Source: Paracoccaceae bacterium (GTDB taxonomy: Bacteria > Pseudomonadota > Alphaproteobacteria > Rhodobacterales > Rhodobacteraceae). Taken from it: a stretch of DNA of 64,000 nt. The stretch spans positions 310,001-374,000 of the forward strand of contig JAGRDY010000026.1 in assembly GCA_020446815.1 (NCBI GenBank). Direction: 5' to 3'. A program made the translations under genes and the position numbers. The notes beneath the pieces are model-generated. The model searched no databases. It saw only the letters and a program-made list of their open reading frames with translations, and was not told where the DNA came from. Positions 1 through 9,660 of this stretch are shown in pieces (the stretch's first letter is position 1; each line of letters starts with the position of its first letter).

Positions 1-987
1 GGAAAGCCCGATCGGATAGCCGGTGCGGTTGTCCTTGGTGATGCCATGCTTCTTCAGAACCCCAAAGAAGGCAATCGCGACATCCTCGCACAAATTGCCG
101 GCGCGCGCCGCCTCCAGCCCGGCCTCCATGCCTTCCAGCACCGCCTTTTCGGCGTCGAGGAAAGTCTGCGTGGGCTTGCCAAGATAGACGGTGCGCGACA
201 GCGGGCAGTGATAGCGGTGACAGGCCCCGGCGATTTCAAAGAAGGTGCCTTCACCCGATTTCATCGGCCTGTCATCCCAGGTCAGATGCGGGGCGGCGGC
301 ATCGGCCCCCGACGGCAACAGCGGCACGATCGCCGGGTAATCGCCACCCGCGCCGATCGCCGCGTCATAGCGAAGCCCCGCGTCATAGATCTCGGCCACA
401 AGATCGCATTTGCGCATCCCCGGTTCGACCCGTTCGAAAATCCGCCGATGCATTTTGGCCACCAGCTTTCCGGCCACCCGCATGTAATCAAGCTCGCGCG
501 CCGATTTGACCGCGCGCTGCCAGTTCACCAGCGCGGTGGCATCGGCAAAGCCGGCGTTGGGCAGGTGGTTTTGCAAGGCGGCAAAAGCGGCGGCGGAAAA
601 ATAGTAATTGTCCATCTCCACCCCGATCCGCGCCCGCGACCAGCCGCGCTCGGCGATGCATTGCGACAGGAAATCCATCGGGTGGCGTTCGGTCGATTGC
701 ACATAATGATCGGCGTAACCGATGATATCGTCATGGCCCATGAACACCGTGCGTTTCGCGCCATTGGCGTCCTGGCCGCGGCCGAACCACACCGGATCGC
801 CCGCCATCCCCACAAGCACACATTGATGCACATAAAAAGACCAGCCGTCATAACCGGTCAGCCAAGCCATGTTCGACGGATCGCTGACGATCAGAAGATC
901 AATCCCCCTTGCCTCCATCGCCTGCCGGGTCCTGGCGATGCGGGCGCCATATTCGGCCTTGGTGAAATGCAGTGTCGGGCTGACCAC
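1..987 (-). CDS. doeA: Ectoine hydrolase DoeA (M24 family), partial
   Basis: The visible 329 residues belong to the creatinase/aminopeptidase P (M24) family and match ectoine hydrolase, which opens the ectoine ring to N-acetyl-diaminobutyrate in ectoine catabolism. Diagnostic stretches are LTGYDGWSFYVHQCVL near residue 45 and FGRGQDANGAKRTVFM near residue 70, which I recognise from DoeA/EutD proteins. The N-terminal creatinase-like domain and the start of the pita-bread catalytic domain are present; the frame runs off the left edge, so about 70 residues and probably some metal ligands are missing. I chose the GTG at 987 because an AGAGGG Shine-Dalgarno stretch lies about 9 nt upstream and no in-frame ATG fits. 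The usual doe/eut neighbours would lie to the left, outside the window. Confidence 0.8.
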   Translation of the reverse strand, partial: MVSPTLHFTKAEYGARIARTRQAMEARGIDLLIVSDPSNMAWLTGYDGWSFYVHQCVLVGMAGDPVWFGRGQDANGAKRTVFMGHDDIIGYADHYVQSTERHPMDFLSQCIAERGWSRARIGVEMDNYYFSAAAFAALQNHLPNAGFADATALVNWQRAVKSARELDYMRVAGKLVAKMHRRIFERVEPGMRKCDLVAEIYDAGLRYDAAIGAGGDYPAIVPLLPSGADAAAPHLTWDDRPMKSGEGTFFEIAGACHRYHCPLSRTVYLGKPTQTFLDAEKAVLEGMEAGLEAARAGNLCEDVAIAFFGVLKKHGITKDNRTGYPIGLS

Positions 988-1327
988 TCTGCTACATCCC
1001 TCTGGTTCAACTGTGAAAAACCGGTGCCATTCCGGCCCGGCCGGCGCGCAGACACACCGCATCGCGCGATTCTTCCGCCCGGCTACCATCGGCCTTTCAC
1101 GGCCAACAGGCAATGCGAAATCGCGCGCCCCGGTCCTTGCCACGGCAGGGCGCGCGGGAAAGGCGCTTCGGGCGGCGGCCGCCACGCGGCCCGGGCCAGG
1201 CAAATCCGTGGCTTTGCGGATGTGACGGATGCGCGCGCAGGCCCGCACCGGGCGATTGCCGGGTGCCAACCGGGATTTCCGGCGCTAAGTTGATGGCATC
1301 GGAAACCGGCAAGGGCAGATAGGGTAC
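988..1327. other. Intergenic gap between doeA and cls
   Basis: These 340 bases separate two divergent genes and should hold the promoters of both. I see no conserved small gene: the open frames here have no recognisable product and no good ribosome binding site. No clear operator palindrome or terminator was found. Confidence 0.5.
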
Positions 1328-2707
1328 ATGAGCTGGCTACTGGTTCATCTCGAGACGGTCATCCTCACGCTTCTGGCGCTTGTCGCGGCGGTGGTGATCT
1401 TGCAGCAGCGCCGCACCCCCCAGTCGGCTGTGGCGTGGCTTTTGTTCATCGTGGTGGTGCCCTATGTCGGCATCCCGCTGTTTCTGGCGCTCGGCTTTCG
1501 CAAACGGGCGCACCATTTCAAACCGGTCACATTCGCAGCAACCGGCCCTGACACGCCGGTGGCCAGCGCGCCGCACCTGACGGCCATCTTTCAGCACTAC
1601 GATATTCCCCGGGCGAGCATCGGCAACGGCTTTCGGCTCCTGCCGACCGGCGAATCGGCCTATCGCGAACTGATCGACCTTTGCCGTTCGGCCACCACCG
1701 ATCTCGACGCCCTGTTCTATATCGTCGCAAACGACCGGATCGGCCGCGCCTTCGTCGACGAACTGACGCAATGCGCCCAACAAGGCGTTCGGGTCCGGCT
1801 GCTGATGGACGGGCTCGGCAACCTGTTTCCGCCACGCGCCGCTCTGGCCGCGCTGCGCGAGGCGGGCGGCCAGGTGGCGTATTTTTCGCCGCTGTTCCAG
1901 ATGCCCCACAGGCTTCACCTCAATCTGCGCAATCATCGCAAGATGGTGATCGCCGACAACGCGCGGGTGTTTGCCGGCGGCATGAATGTCGGCGCCGAAT
2001 ACATGGGGCCGGGCCAGGCCGCCGGGCGGTGGGTGGATCTGGCCTATCTTCTGGAAGGCCCCGCGGTCGCCCCATTTTGCGATATCTTCCGCTCTGACTG
2101 GGCGACCGCCGGCGGCAGGCCAGCCCCGAGCCACCGCCCCGCCCCGCGGCCCGGCGGCGCCCCCGAGGCCCGGACCGCCGCGGTGCAACTCGTGCCTTCT
2201 GGCCCCGATGTAAGGGGCGATCCGCTCCATGACGCGCTGGTCAATGCCATCCACTCGGCATCGCAGCGGGCATGGATCGTAACACCCTACTTCCTGCCGA
2301 CCGAGTTTCTGGGCAATGCCCTGGCCGTCGCGGCAAGACGCGGCGTTGACGTGCGCATCCTGATTCCCCAAAAATCGAACCAGCATCTGGCCGATTTCGC
2401 CCGCGGCGCCTATCTGCGCGAAATGGCCGATGCGGGCGCGACGATCCAGCTCTTCCGGAAGGGCATGATCCATGCCAAGGTCGGGATCATCGACGATGTC
2501 GCCTATGTCGGATCAGCCAATTTCGATATCCGCAGCATGATGCTCAACTTCGAGACGGCGCTGTTTGCCTATGATCCGGACTCGCTCGCCCGGATGGTCG
2601 ACTGGTACCGCGCACAGGAACGCCACTGCCGGACGGGCGTGCCACGGGCCGGCCATCTGCGGCGCATCACCGAAGGCGTCTTCCGCCTGGGGGCGCCGGT
2701 GCTGTGA
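1328..2707 (+). CDS. cls: Cardiolipin synthase (phospholipase D superfamily)
   Basis: This 459-residue protein joins two phosphatidylglycerol molecules into cardiolipin at the inner membrane. Two N-terminal membrane segments (about residues 5-26 and 36-56) precede two phospholipase D domains. Both HKD motifs are intact: H-x-K-x4-D from His203 (HRKMVIAD) and from His382 (HAKVGIID), each followed by the G-S/G-x-N element (AGGMNV and VGSANFD). Length and order match bacterial ClsA-type enzymes. The ATG follows an AGGG stretch. The stop overlaps the GTG start of the next gene, so the two are probably translationally coupled. Confidence 0.9.
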   Translation: MSWLLVHLETVILTLLALVAAVVILQQRRTPQSAVAWLLFIVVVPYVGIPLFLALGFRKRAHHFKPVTFAATGPDTPVASAPHLTAIFQHYDIPRASIGNGFRLLPTGESAYRELIDLCRSATTDLDALFYIVANDRIGRAFVDELTQCAQQGVRVRLLMDGLGNLFPPRAALAALREAGGQVAYFSPLFQMPHRLHLNLRNHRKMVIADNARVFAGGMNVGAEYMGPGQAAGRWVDLAYLLEGPAVAPFCDIFRSDWATAGGRPAPSHRPAPRPGGAPEARTAAVQLVPSGPDVRGDPLHDALVNAIHSASQRAWIVTPYFLPTEFLGNALAVAARRGVDVRILIPQKSNQHLADFARGAYLREMADAGATIQLFRKGMIHAKVGIIDDVAYVGSANFDIRSMMLNFETALFAYDPDSLARMVDWYRAQERHCRTGVPRAGHLRRITEGVFRLGAPVL

Positions 2708-3459
2708 CCGTTCCCCATTCCGCCACCCTGCGCATTGCCAGCTACAATATCCGCAAGGCCGTCGGCACAGACCGGCGCCGCGATCCGGCGCGCGTCCTCG
2801 GCGTGATCGCCGATCTGAATGCCGATATCGTGGTGCTTCAGGAAGCCGACCGGCGGCTTGGCGCGCGCCCGTCGGCGCTGCCGATCCCCGAGATCGAGCC
2901 GCAAACCGGCCTCGTGCCGATCCCCGTGGCCACCAACAAGGCCAGCCTCGGCTGGCACGGCAATTCGATCCTCGTGCGCCCGGCGCTCACCGTCACCGAT
3001 CTCAGCCGGTTCGATCTGCCGGGGGTGGAGCCGCGCGGCGCGGTGATCGCCGATCTGGTCGCCGGACAGACGCCCCTGCGCGTCATCGCCGTCCATCTCG
3101 GCCTTCTGCGCGCCTCGCGGCGGTTGCAGCTGTCCTCGCTGATCGCAAGGCTTTCGGCGCTCGACGACACGCCGGCCCTGCTGGCAGGCGATCTGAATGA
3201 ATGGTCCTTGCGGGTCGGGCTGGGCCGGATGTCGCATCATTTCACCATCTTCGCGCCGGGCAAATCCTATCACGCGACGCTGCCCGTCGCCGCCCTCGAC
3301 CGCATCGCCCTTGACCGCAATCTGGTGGCCCGTGGCGCGGGCGTCCACGACACCGCCGCGGCCCGGCGCGCCTCCGATCATCTGCCGATCTGGATGGATA
3401 TCGCCATCAGGACCGAAACCGCGCCCGTTGCCGCCACCGACCCGGCTCAGCCGTCCTGA
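2704..3459 (+). CDS. Endonuclease/exonuclease/phosphatase family protein
   Basis: A 251-residue member of the metal-dependent DNase I-like superfamily. The expected landmarks are present: IASYNIRK at the N-terminus, a metal-binding Glu in VVLQEAD, LLAGDLNEW with the Asp-x-Asn pair, and the terminal SDHLPIW Asp-His pair. The substrate could be nucleic acid or a phosphodiester lipid; coupling to cls (GTG start inside the cls stop codon) hints at a membrane-lipid-linked phosphodiesterase, but that is inference. No signal peptide is seen. It ends with a convergent neighbour 43 bases away. Confidence 0.75.
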   Translation: MTVPHSATLRIASYNIRKAVGTDRRRDPARVLGVIADLNADIVVLQEADRRLGARPSALPIPEIEPQTGLVPIPVATNKASLGWHGNSILVRPALTVTDLSRFDLPGVEPRGAVIADLVAGQTPLRVIAVHLGLLRASRRLQLSSLIARLSALDDTPALLAGDLNEWSLRVGLGRMSHHFTIFAPGKSYHATLPVAALDRIALDRNLVARGAGVHDTAAARRASDHLPIWMDIAIRTETAPVAATDPAQPS

Positions 3460-3502
3460 AGCAAGTTATCGGAAAAACAATATTCTTTCATATATTTGCA
3501 TG

Positions 3503-4003
3503 CTATACTTCATGCACCCAGTCAAGGATCGCATCGGGCCGCGGCGCAAGCGCCTTGGCAAGTCCGCCGGAAAACCTGTCGAACGCCTCGTGGTTGGCCG
3601 GCCCCACACCCACCAGAACCGGGATATCGCGTTCCAGCGCCGCGCCGATCGCGCCGCAGAAGCCCCGCCCGGCCGCCTCCTCCGGCCCGAACTTGTTGAT
3701 GATGAACAGCCCGGCCCCCTGCAAGGCGCCATTCTCGACACAGGCCACCGCCTCGGCGATGGCCGCCGGATCAAGCCGGCAGGCCCCCGACCCCTTGCCC
3801 AGATCCTGGGTGATCTTGATCACCGGCCCGTCGGGCAGAACCCGGACCTTCATGTCGCAGCCATTGTCGAAGCCGCTCGCATAGCCGGTATCCTTGACGA
3901 TGCCGGCAAGGGGCAGGCCCTCGGCCTGCAACCGGCTTGCGACATCGGCCAGCACCTGGTCGATGCCGCCGCGCTCCGCCGAGGTGACACTTGCGATTCT
4001 CAT
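3503..4003 (-). CDS. DUF2478 domain-containing protein
   Basis: A 166-residue soluble protein of the DUF2478 type. It has a P-loop-NTPase-like layout without a convincing Walker A motif: a first strand MRIASVTS, an acidic and glycine-rich middle, then GLFIINKFGPEEAAGRG and a late IPVLVGVG strand. Related proteins often sit beside molybdate transport or molybdoenzyme genes, so a role in metal-cofactor metabolism is possible but not shown here. It lies downstream of thyX on the same strand after a 138-base gap that contains an FNR-like box (4079-4092), which argues for its own, possibly oxygen-responsive, promoter. Confidence 0.65.
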   Translation of the reverse strand: MRIASVTSAERGGIDQVLADVASRLQAEGLPLAGIVKDTGYASGFDNGCDMKVRVLPDGPVIKITQDLGKGSGACRLDPAAIAEAVACVENGALQGAGLFIINKFGPEEAAGRGFCGAIGAALERDIPVLVGVGPANHEAFDRFSGGLAKALAPRPDAILDWVHEV

Positions 4004-4078
4004 CGGAAAATCTCCTTACCGCCCGCCCGACCCCGCGGCCGGATACCGGATGCTTTGATCACTTTGCCCGGCTTGCCC

Positions 4079-4092
4079 TTGATCTGGATCAG
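4079..4092. promoter_or_regulatory. Candidate FNR/FnrL box upstream of DUF2478 gene
   Basis: The sequence TTGATCTGGATCAG differs by one base from the symmetrical FNR consensus TTGAT-N4-ATCAA. It lies 76-89 bases upstream of the DUF2478 start codon, on the 5' side of that gene. A very similar site is found before the cytochrome c gene at 15017-15030. Functional use is inferred. Confidence 0.45.
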
Positions 4093-4141
4093 ATCGGCGG
4101 CGAAAAGCCCGCCGCAGGGCCGCGCACCGGCGCGGGGCAGC

Positions 4142-5047
4142 TCAGCCCAGAACGTCCTCGAACTCCCGCCATTCGCCCTTCGACATGCCAGAACTCTCCT
4201 GGCTCACGGTTTCGCCCCTCAGGCGGCGGCGCAGCACCTCGATCGCCCGGGCCGACAATGTCGCCCCGCCCAGCCGGTAATCCTCGAACGCGCCGTAAGC
4301 CAGCGGCACCCAGTCGCGGGTGATCTCGCAGATCTTTTCGGCATAGGCGCGGATTTCGTACTGGGCATGAACATCGGCCCGCAAGCGCAGGAAATGAAAC
4401 AGATTATGCAGATCCACCTTCCAGTACCACTGGGTATAGACATTGGCCGGCAGGTTCATTCGCGCCAATTCGCGCGCCAGCCCCTTCTGCCCTTCCTGGC
4501 TCAGCATTTCCTCATAATGGTCATAGCAGCGCATCGTGTCTTCGCGCAGCACATCGAGCACCCGCTGCGCCTCGTCCCCTTCCAGAAGCGCGCCGCGGCC
4601 CTGGTTGTTGACCACCGACTGCGCGGCCAAATGTTCCGGCGCGGGGATATAGAACTCCCGGTCGAGAATCGAATAGCGCGCCGAATATTCGTTCACATTG
4701 GCGGTGCGGTGCCGGATCCACTGGCGCGCCACGAAGACCGGCAGCTTGACATGAAACTTCACCTCGCACATCTCGAAAGGCGTCGAATGCCAGTGCCGCA
4801 TCAGATAGCGGATCAGCCCGGCGTCATTGGTCACATGCCGGGTACCCTTGCCATAGCTGACCCGTGCCGCCTGGGTGATCGCCCCGTCATCGCCCATATA
4901 GTCGATGACCCGTACCAGCCCGTGATCAAGCACCTCATGCGCGCGGTAAAGATGGCTTTCCATCCCTTCCGACACGGCGCGCAGCGTGGGGCGCGGATGG
5001 GCGCGGGCCTCGGCGATCTCGGTCTGTTGCTCGGGGGTCAGGGTCAT
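4142..5047 (-). CDS. thyX: FAD-dependent thymidylate synthase ThyX
   Basis: ThyX methylates dUMP to dTMP with methylenetetrahydrofolate, reduced FAD and NADPH. The signature RHR-x7-S is present as [11 protein letters not shown], followed by ARYS, and the enzyme otherwise matches the long alphaproteobacterial form. I place the start at the ATG at 5047 (301 residues), because AGAGGA lies about 8 nt upstream of it; an in-frame ATG nine codons earlier lacks such a site. The gene stands alone, divergent from the glyoxalase-like gene at 5216. Confidence 0.93.
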   Translation of the reverse strand: MTLTPEQQTEIAEARAHPRPTLRAVSEGMESHLYRAHEVLDHGLVRVIDYMGDDGAITQAARVSYGKGTRHVTNDAGLIRYLMRHWHSTPFEMCEVKFHVKLPVFVARQWIRHRTANVNEYSARYSILDREFYIPAPEHLAAQSVVNNQGRGALLEGDEAQRVLDVLREDTMRCYDHYEEMLSQEGQKGLARELARMNLPANVYTQWYWKVDLHNLFHFLRLRADVHAQYEIRAYAEKICEITRDWVPLAYGAFEDYRLGGATLSARAIEVLRRRLRGETVSQESSGMSKGEWREFEDVLG

Positions 5048-5139
5048 GGCGTCATCCTCTGGCGGTCGAATCATGTTCGACTATATCTATGTCGGCGCGA
5101 CGGGGCACCCACGATATAGGGTATCACAAGGATTTTCAC

Positions 5140-5179
5140 CCTGCGGGCCAAGGCGATGCTTGGCCTGATCCGCCGCAGG
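5140..5179. other. Nested inverted repeat in leader of VOC gene
   Basis: Inner arms GGCCAAG (5146-5152) and CTTGGCC (5159-5165) enclose a 6-base loop. Outer arms CCTGCGG (5140-5146) and CCGCAGG (5173-5179) add a second stem, sharing base 5146 with the inner one. The structure would lie in the 5' leader of the plus-strand VOC gene. It has no U-run, so it is not an ordinary terminator for a plus-strand transcript. Confidence 0.35.
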
Positions 5180-5215
5180 CCCTAATCTGTCGGGGAAACA
5201 AGCCGAGGATTAGCC

Positions 5216-5644
5216 ATGACGATACGTTATCTGCACACGATGGTCCGGGTGCGCGACCTGGAGAAATCCATGGCGTTCTTCCGCCTGCTCGGGCTCGAAC
5301 AGACCCGCCGCTGGGACAATGAGACAGGGCGGTTCACGCTGGTCTTCATGGCCCCGCCCGACCAGCCCGAATGCCCGGTCGAACTGACCCACAACTGGGA
5401 CGGCGACGAAGGGCTGCCTTCCGACAGCCGCCATTTCGGCCATCTGGCTTATGAAGTCGACGACATCTATGCCACCTGCGCGCATTTGCAGGCCCATGGC
5501 GTGACCATCAACCGCCCGCCGCGCGACGGCCACATGGCCTTTGTCCGCTCGCCCGACAATATTTCGGTCGAATTGCTGCAAAAGGGCAAGTCACTGGCGC
5601 CGGCGGAACCCTGGGCGAGCATGGCCAACAGCGGGCACTGGTGA
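5216..5644 (+). CDS. VOC-superfamily protein, glyoxalase I-like
   Basis: A 142-residue vicinal-oxygen-chelate protein with the glyoxalase I layout: RYLHTMVRVRDLEKSMAFF at the start (first metal His), LVFMAPPDQPECPVELTHNW (Glu side of the first half), HFGHLAYEVDDI (second-half His) and ISVELLQKG with the final Glu. This pattern agrees with lactoylglutathione lyase, which turns the methylglyoxal-glutathione adduct into S-lactoylglutathione. Length fits the single-domain bacterial enzyme (about 130-145). Other VOC activities cannot be ruled out. The stop overlaps the start of the next gene (TGATG), suggesting coupling. Confidence 0.8.
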   Translation: MTIRYLHTMVRVRDLEKSMAFFRLLGLEQTRRWDNETGRFTLVFMAPPDQPECPVELTHNWDGDEGLPSDSRHFGHLAYEVDDIYATCAHLQAHGVTINRPPRDGHMAFVRSPDNISVELLQKGKSLAPAEPWASMANSGHW

Positions 5645-6354
5645 TGCACCCGGCCGCACCGCTGATCCTGGCGGGCCTGCTTTGGGCCGCGCCGGCTGCG
5701 GCGGCCTGCCGTCTGGCGCTGTTGCTGGCGCTCGATGTTTCGGCTTCGGTCGACGCAACCGAAGACGGCCTGCAACGGCGCGGGCTGGCGCGCGCCCTGC
5801 TCGCCCCCGAGGTCGAATCCGCCCTGCTGTCGCAGGCCGGCGCGCCGGTGGCGCTTGGCGTCTACGAATGGAGCGGGCGCTACAATCAGGATATGCTGGT
5901 GAACTGGACCGAGCTCCGAACCCGCGACGACATCGCCCGGGCCGCCCTGGCGCTCAGCCGTTCCCGGCGTGGGCGCGACGATCTGCCCACCGCCCTCGGC
6001 TATGCCCTGGGCCATGCGGCAAGCCTGTTTCGCAACGGTCCGAAATGCCGGGCGCGCACGCTCGACGTTTCGGGTGACGGGCCCAACAACGACGGCTTTC
6101 CTCCCGATCTGGCCTACCGGTACTTCCCGCTCGACGGGGTCACCGTCAACGCGCTGGCCATCGGCGGCGCCGACGAGGGGCTCGCCGATTATTACCAGCA
6201 GGCCCTGATTCGCGGGTCCGGCGCCTTTGTCGAACGGGCCGCGAATTTCGAGGCCTTCGAATCCGCCATGCGGCGCAAGCTGCTGCGCGAGGTGCAGATC
6301 ATCATCGGAATGAATGAGCTGCACGCGGCCGGACCAGCCCGCGCCAGCTACTGA
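5644..6354 (+). CDS. DUF1194 protein, von Willebrand A-like, exported
   Basis: A 236-residue secreted protein. A signal peptide is clear (hydrophobic core LILAGLLWAAPAAAA ending near residue 21), followed at once by a von Willebrand A-type first strand with an intact MIDAS motif D31-x-S33-x-S35 (DVSASVD). Further vWA-like strands appear as RARTLDVSGDGPNN and VTVNALAIGG. DUF1194 proteins are common in Rhodobacterales and have no settled function; protein-protein or metal-dependent binding in the periplasm is the reasonable guess. The ATG overlaps the stop of the VOC gene; a GTG one codon earlier is possible. Confidence 0.75.
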   Translation: MHPAAPLILAGLLWAAPAAAACRLALLLALDVSASVDATEDGLQRRGLARALLAPEVESALLSQAGAPVALGVYEWSGRYNQDMLVNWTELRTRDDIARAALALSRSRRGRDDLPTALGYALGHAASLFRNGPKCRARTLDVSGDGPNNDGFPPDLAYRYFPLDGVTVNALAIGGADEGLADYYQQALIRGSGAFVERAANFEAFESAMRRKLLREVQIIIGMNELHAAGPARASY

Positions 6355-6496
6355 CCGGCCGCCGGGGCCCGTCAACCAATCGGACGGCCGCCGCCATCGG
6401 CATTACGCGCGCGCCGGCACCCGCATCAGACAATCGTCCCGCAAATGCCGGGAATTGCCGGTGCAACACGAACCCGAACCGCTTCAACAGACATCT

Positions 6497-6994
6497 TCAA
6501 TAGATATAGCGTATCTGATCGCCCCAGTAGCGCTCCAGCCGCCGCAGCATCGCGTTGACGTCTTCGACCGTCTCCAGCCCGACCAGGCCGCGCGCCAGCA
6601 TCCCGTCGGCATGGCGCTGAAAGAGATCGGCGACCGCGGCGCGCACGTCGCGCCCCTTTTCGGTCAGCCGCACCCTTACCGAGCGCCGGTCGGCCTCGCT
6701 GCGCTCATGGTGCATATAGCCTGCCTCGACCAGTTTCTTGAGGTTATAGCTGACGTTCGATCCATGATAATAACCGCGCGATTTCAGTTCGCCCGCCGTC
6801 ACCTCATGTTCGCCTATGTTGAACAGCAACAATGCCTGAACCGAATTGATCTCCAGCACGCCCAGGCGTTCGAAATCGTCCTTGATCACATCCAGAAGCA
6901 GCCGGTGCAGCCGTTCCACCAGCCCCAGCGTTTCCAGATAGCAGCCCAGAAACCCCCGCCTGTCACCGTCGTGAACCGAATGCTGCATCGTCAT
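6497..6994 (-). CDS. MarR-family winged-helix regulator, LdtR-like
   Basis: A 165-residue MarR-type regulator. The winged helix spans roughly residues 40-110, with LEINSVQALLLFNIG, a recognition region around GYYHGSNVSYNLKKLVEAGYM and the wing with the conserved D-R-R-S-V-R-V-R-L-T. The ending RYWGDQIRYIY is typical of a group conserved across Rhizobiales and Rhodobacterales that includes LdtR, which controls an L,D-transpeptidase and stress genes; the target here is unknown. The start at 6994 follows GGCGGAG by about 6 nt; an ATG two codons later is an alternative, and the longer upstream frame is unlikely to be translated. Confidence 0.75.
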   Translation of the reverse strand: MTMQHSVHDGDRRGFLGCYLETLGLVERLHRLLLDVIKDDFERLGVLEINSVQALLLFNIGEHEVTAGELKSRGYYHGSNVSYNLKKLVEAGYMHHERSEADRRSVRVRLTEKGRDVRAAVADLFQRHADGMLARGLVGLETVEDVNAMLRRLERYWGDQIRYIY

Positions 6995-7120
6995 CGCCAT
7001 CTCCGCCTTGTCTTGCCGCTCTGGCGCAAGATTGGGCGCAAATGCCGAAATTAGGGTTAAGGCCGCCCGGCCTTTGCGCGACTTTCCCCTCCAGCCGCCC
7101 CTGCCGGCGACCGGCAAGGC

Positions 7121-7392
7121 TCACCCGCCGGGCCGCCGGGCAGAACGGGCAAAGGCGCGGATCTGGCCGATCAGCGCCGCATAACGCGCCGGCACCTCGG
7201 CGGCACCGGTGATCCAGGCGAATATCTCCGGGTCGTTCTCCGACAAAAGCAGATCATACCTGTGGCGCGCCGCGTCCTCCATCGCCCCCAGATGCGCTTC
7301 GGCGAATGGGCCAAGCACGAGATCCATTTCCTTCATGCCCCGGCGCCAGCTGCGCAGGGTCATGCGTTTGATCTCGGCCGAGGGCGCGGCGC

Positions 7393-7396
<4 letters not shown>
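7121..7396 (-). CDS. sdhE: Succinate dehydrogenase assembly factor SdhE
   Basis: A 91-residue small helical protein that promotes covalent attachment of FAD to SdhA. The family signature RRGMKEMD is at residues 18-25, with the usual downstream Y-x-x-L-L-x-x-x-D-P-E-I-F-x-W element (LLLSENDPEIFAWITG). Length is normal for the family. The ATG overlaps the stop of the upstream xre gene by 4 bases, so both are probably one transcript. Confidence 0.85.
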
Positions 7397-9122
<1,726 letters not shown>

Positions 9123-9143
9123 GGCAACACCGAAGGGGGCTCC

Positions 9144-9596
9144 ATGGCCGGTGACCTGCCGGAATTCTACTTCCGTATCCGCGAAAACGGCGCCGCCGTC
9201 TTCCGTGTCGACGCCGAAAACCGCCAGCGGCGGCTCGAACTCGACCAGATCGCCCTCGCCAACATCCGCAACGGCGAAATTCGCCCGCATGGCGGCCATG
9301 TCCTGACCGATGCCGAAACCGCGGCGATCACCGACTGGATGGCGGCGCGCCGGCGGCTTCTGGCGGCGCGCGACATCGACGACATCCACCGCGCCGTCGA
9401 TTACCTCAACCTGACCACTCAATGGGTCCAGTCCAAGGCAACCGACGAACAGCTCGAGGACGTCACCGACGCGCTCTTGCTGGCGATGCACGATCTGCGC
9501 AGCCTGCTGGTGCGCAAGAAATCCGATCGGCTCGGCAAGGATGCCGGCAAGGATTCGGGCAAGGATTCGGGCAAGGATTCCGGCAAGGACGGCTGA
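9144..9596 (+). CDS. Conserved hypothetical protein with Gly-Lys-Asp repeat tail
   Basis: A 150-residue soluble protein without a known domain. Residues 1-130 look well ordered (FYFRIRENGAAVFRVD at the start, then DDIHRAVDYLNLTTQWVQ, mostly helical). The last 20 residues are a low-complexity tail of GKD-S units encoded by five 12-base repeats (9534-9593). It follows the aminotransferase by 21 bases with GGGGGCTCC before the ATG, so it may share that transcript. I recognise relatives only as uncharacterised Rhodobacterales proteins. Confidence 0.6.
   Translation: MAGDLPEFYFRIRENGAAVFRVDAENRQRRLELDQIALANIRNGEIRPHGGHVLTDAETAAITDWMAARRRLLAARDIDDIHRAVDYLNLTTQWVQSKATDEQLEDVTDALLLAMHDLRSLLVRKKSDRLGKDAGKDSGKDSGKDSGKDG
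9534..9593 (+). repeat. 12-bp tandem repeat, five copies
   Basis: Five units based on GGCAAGGATTCG encode Gly-Lys-Asp-(Ser/Ala/Gly) at the end of the hypothetical protein; units 2 and 3 are identical and the others differ by one to three bases. The in-frame period (12 bases) would allow length change by slippage without loss of frame. Confidence 0.9.
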
Positions 9597-9660
9597 ATCG
9601 GCGGCCAAGCCAGCCCCCGCCCGCCCCCGCCCGCACGCCAGACGCCGCGGGCGCGCGACA

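Noticed and set aside
3197-5119. 640-residue plus-strand frame over DUF2478 and thyX
   Set aside because: It covers two well-supported minus-strand genes and has no recognisable domain.
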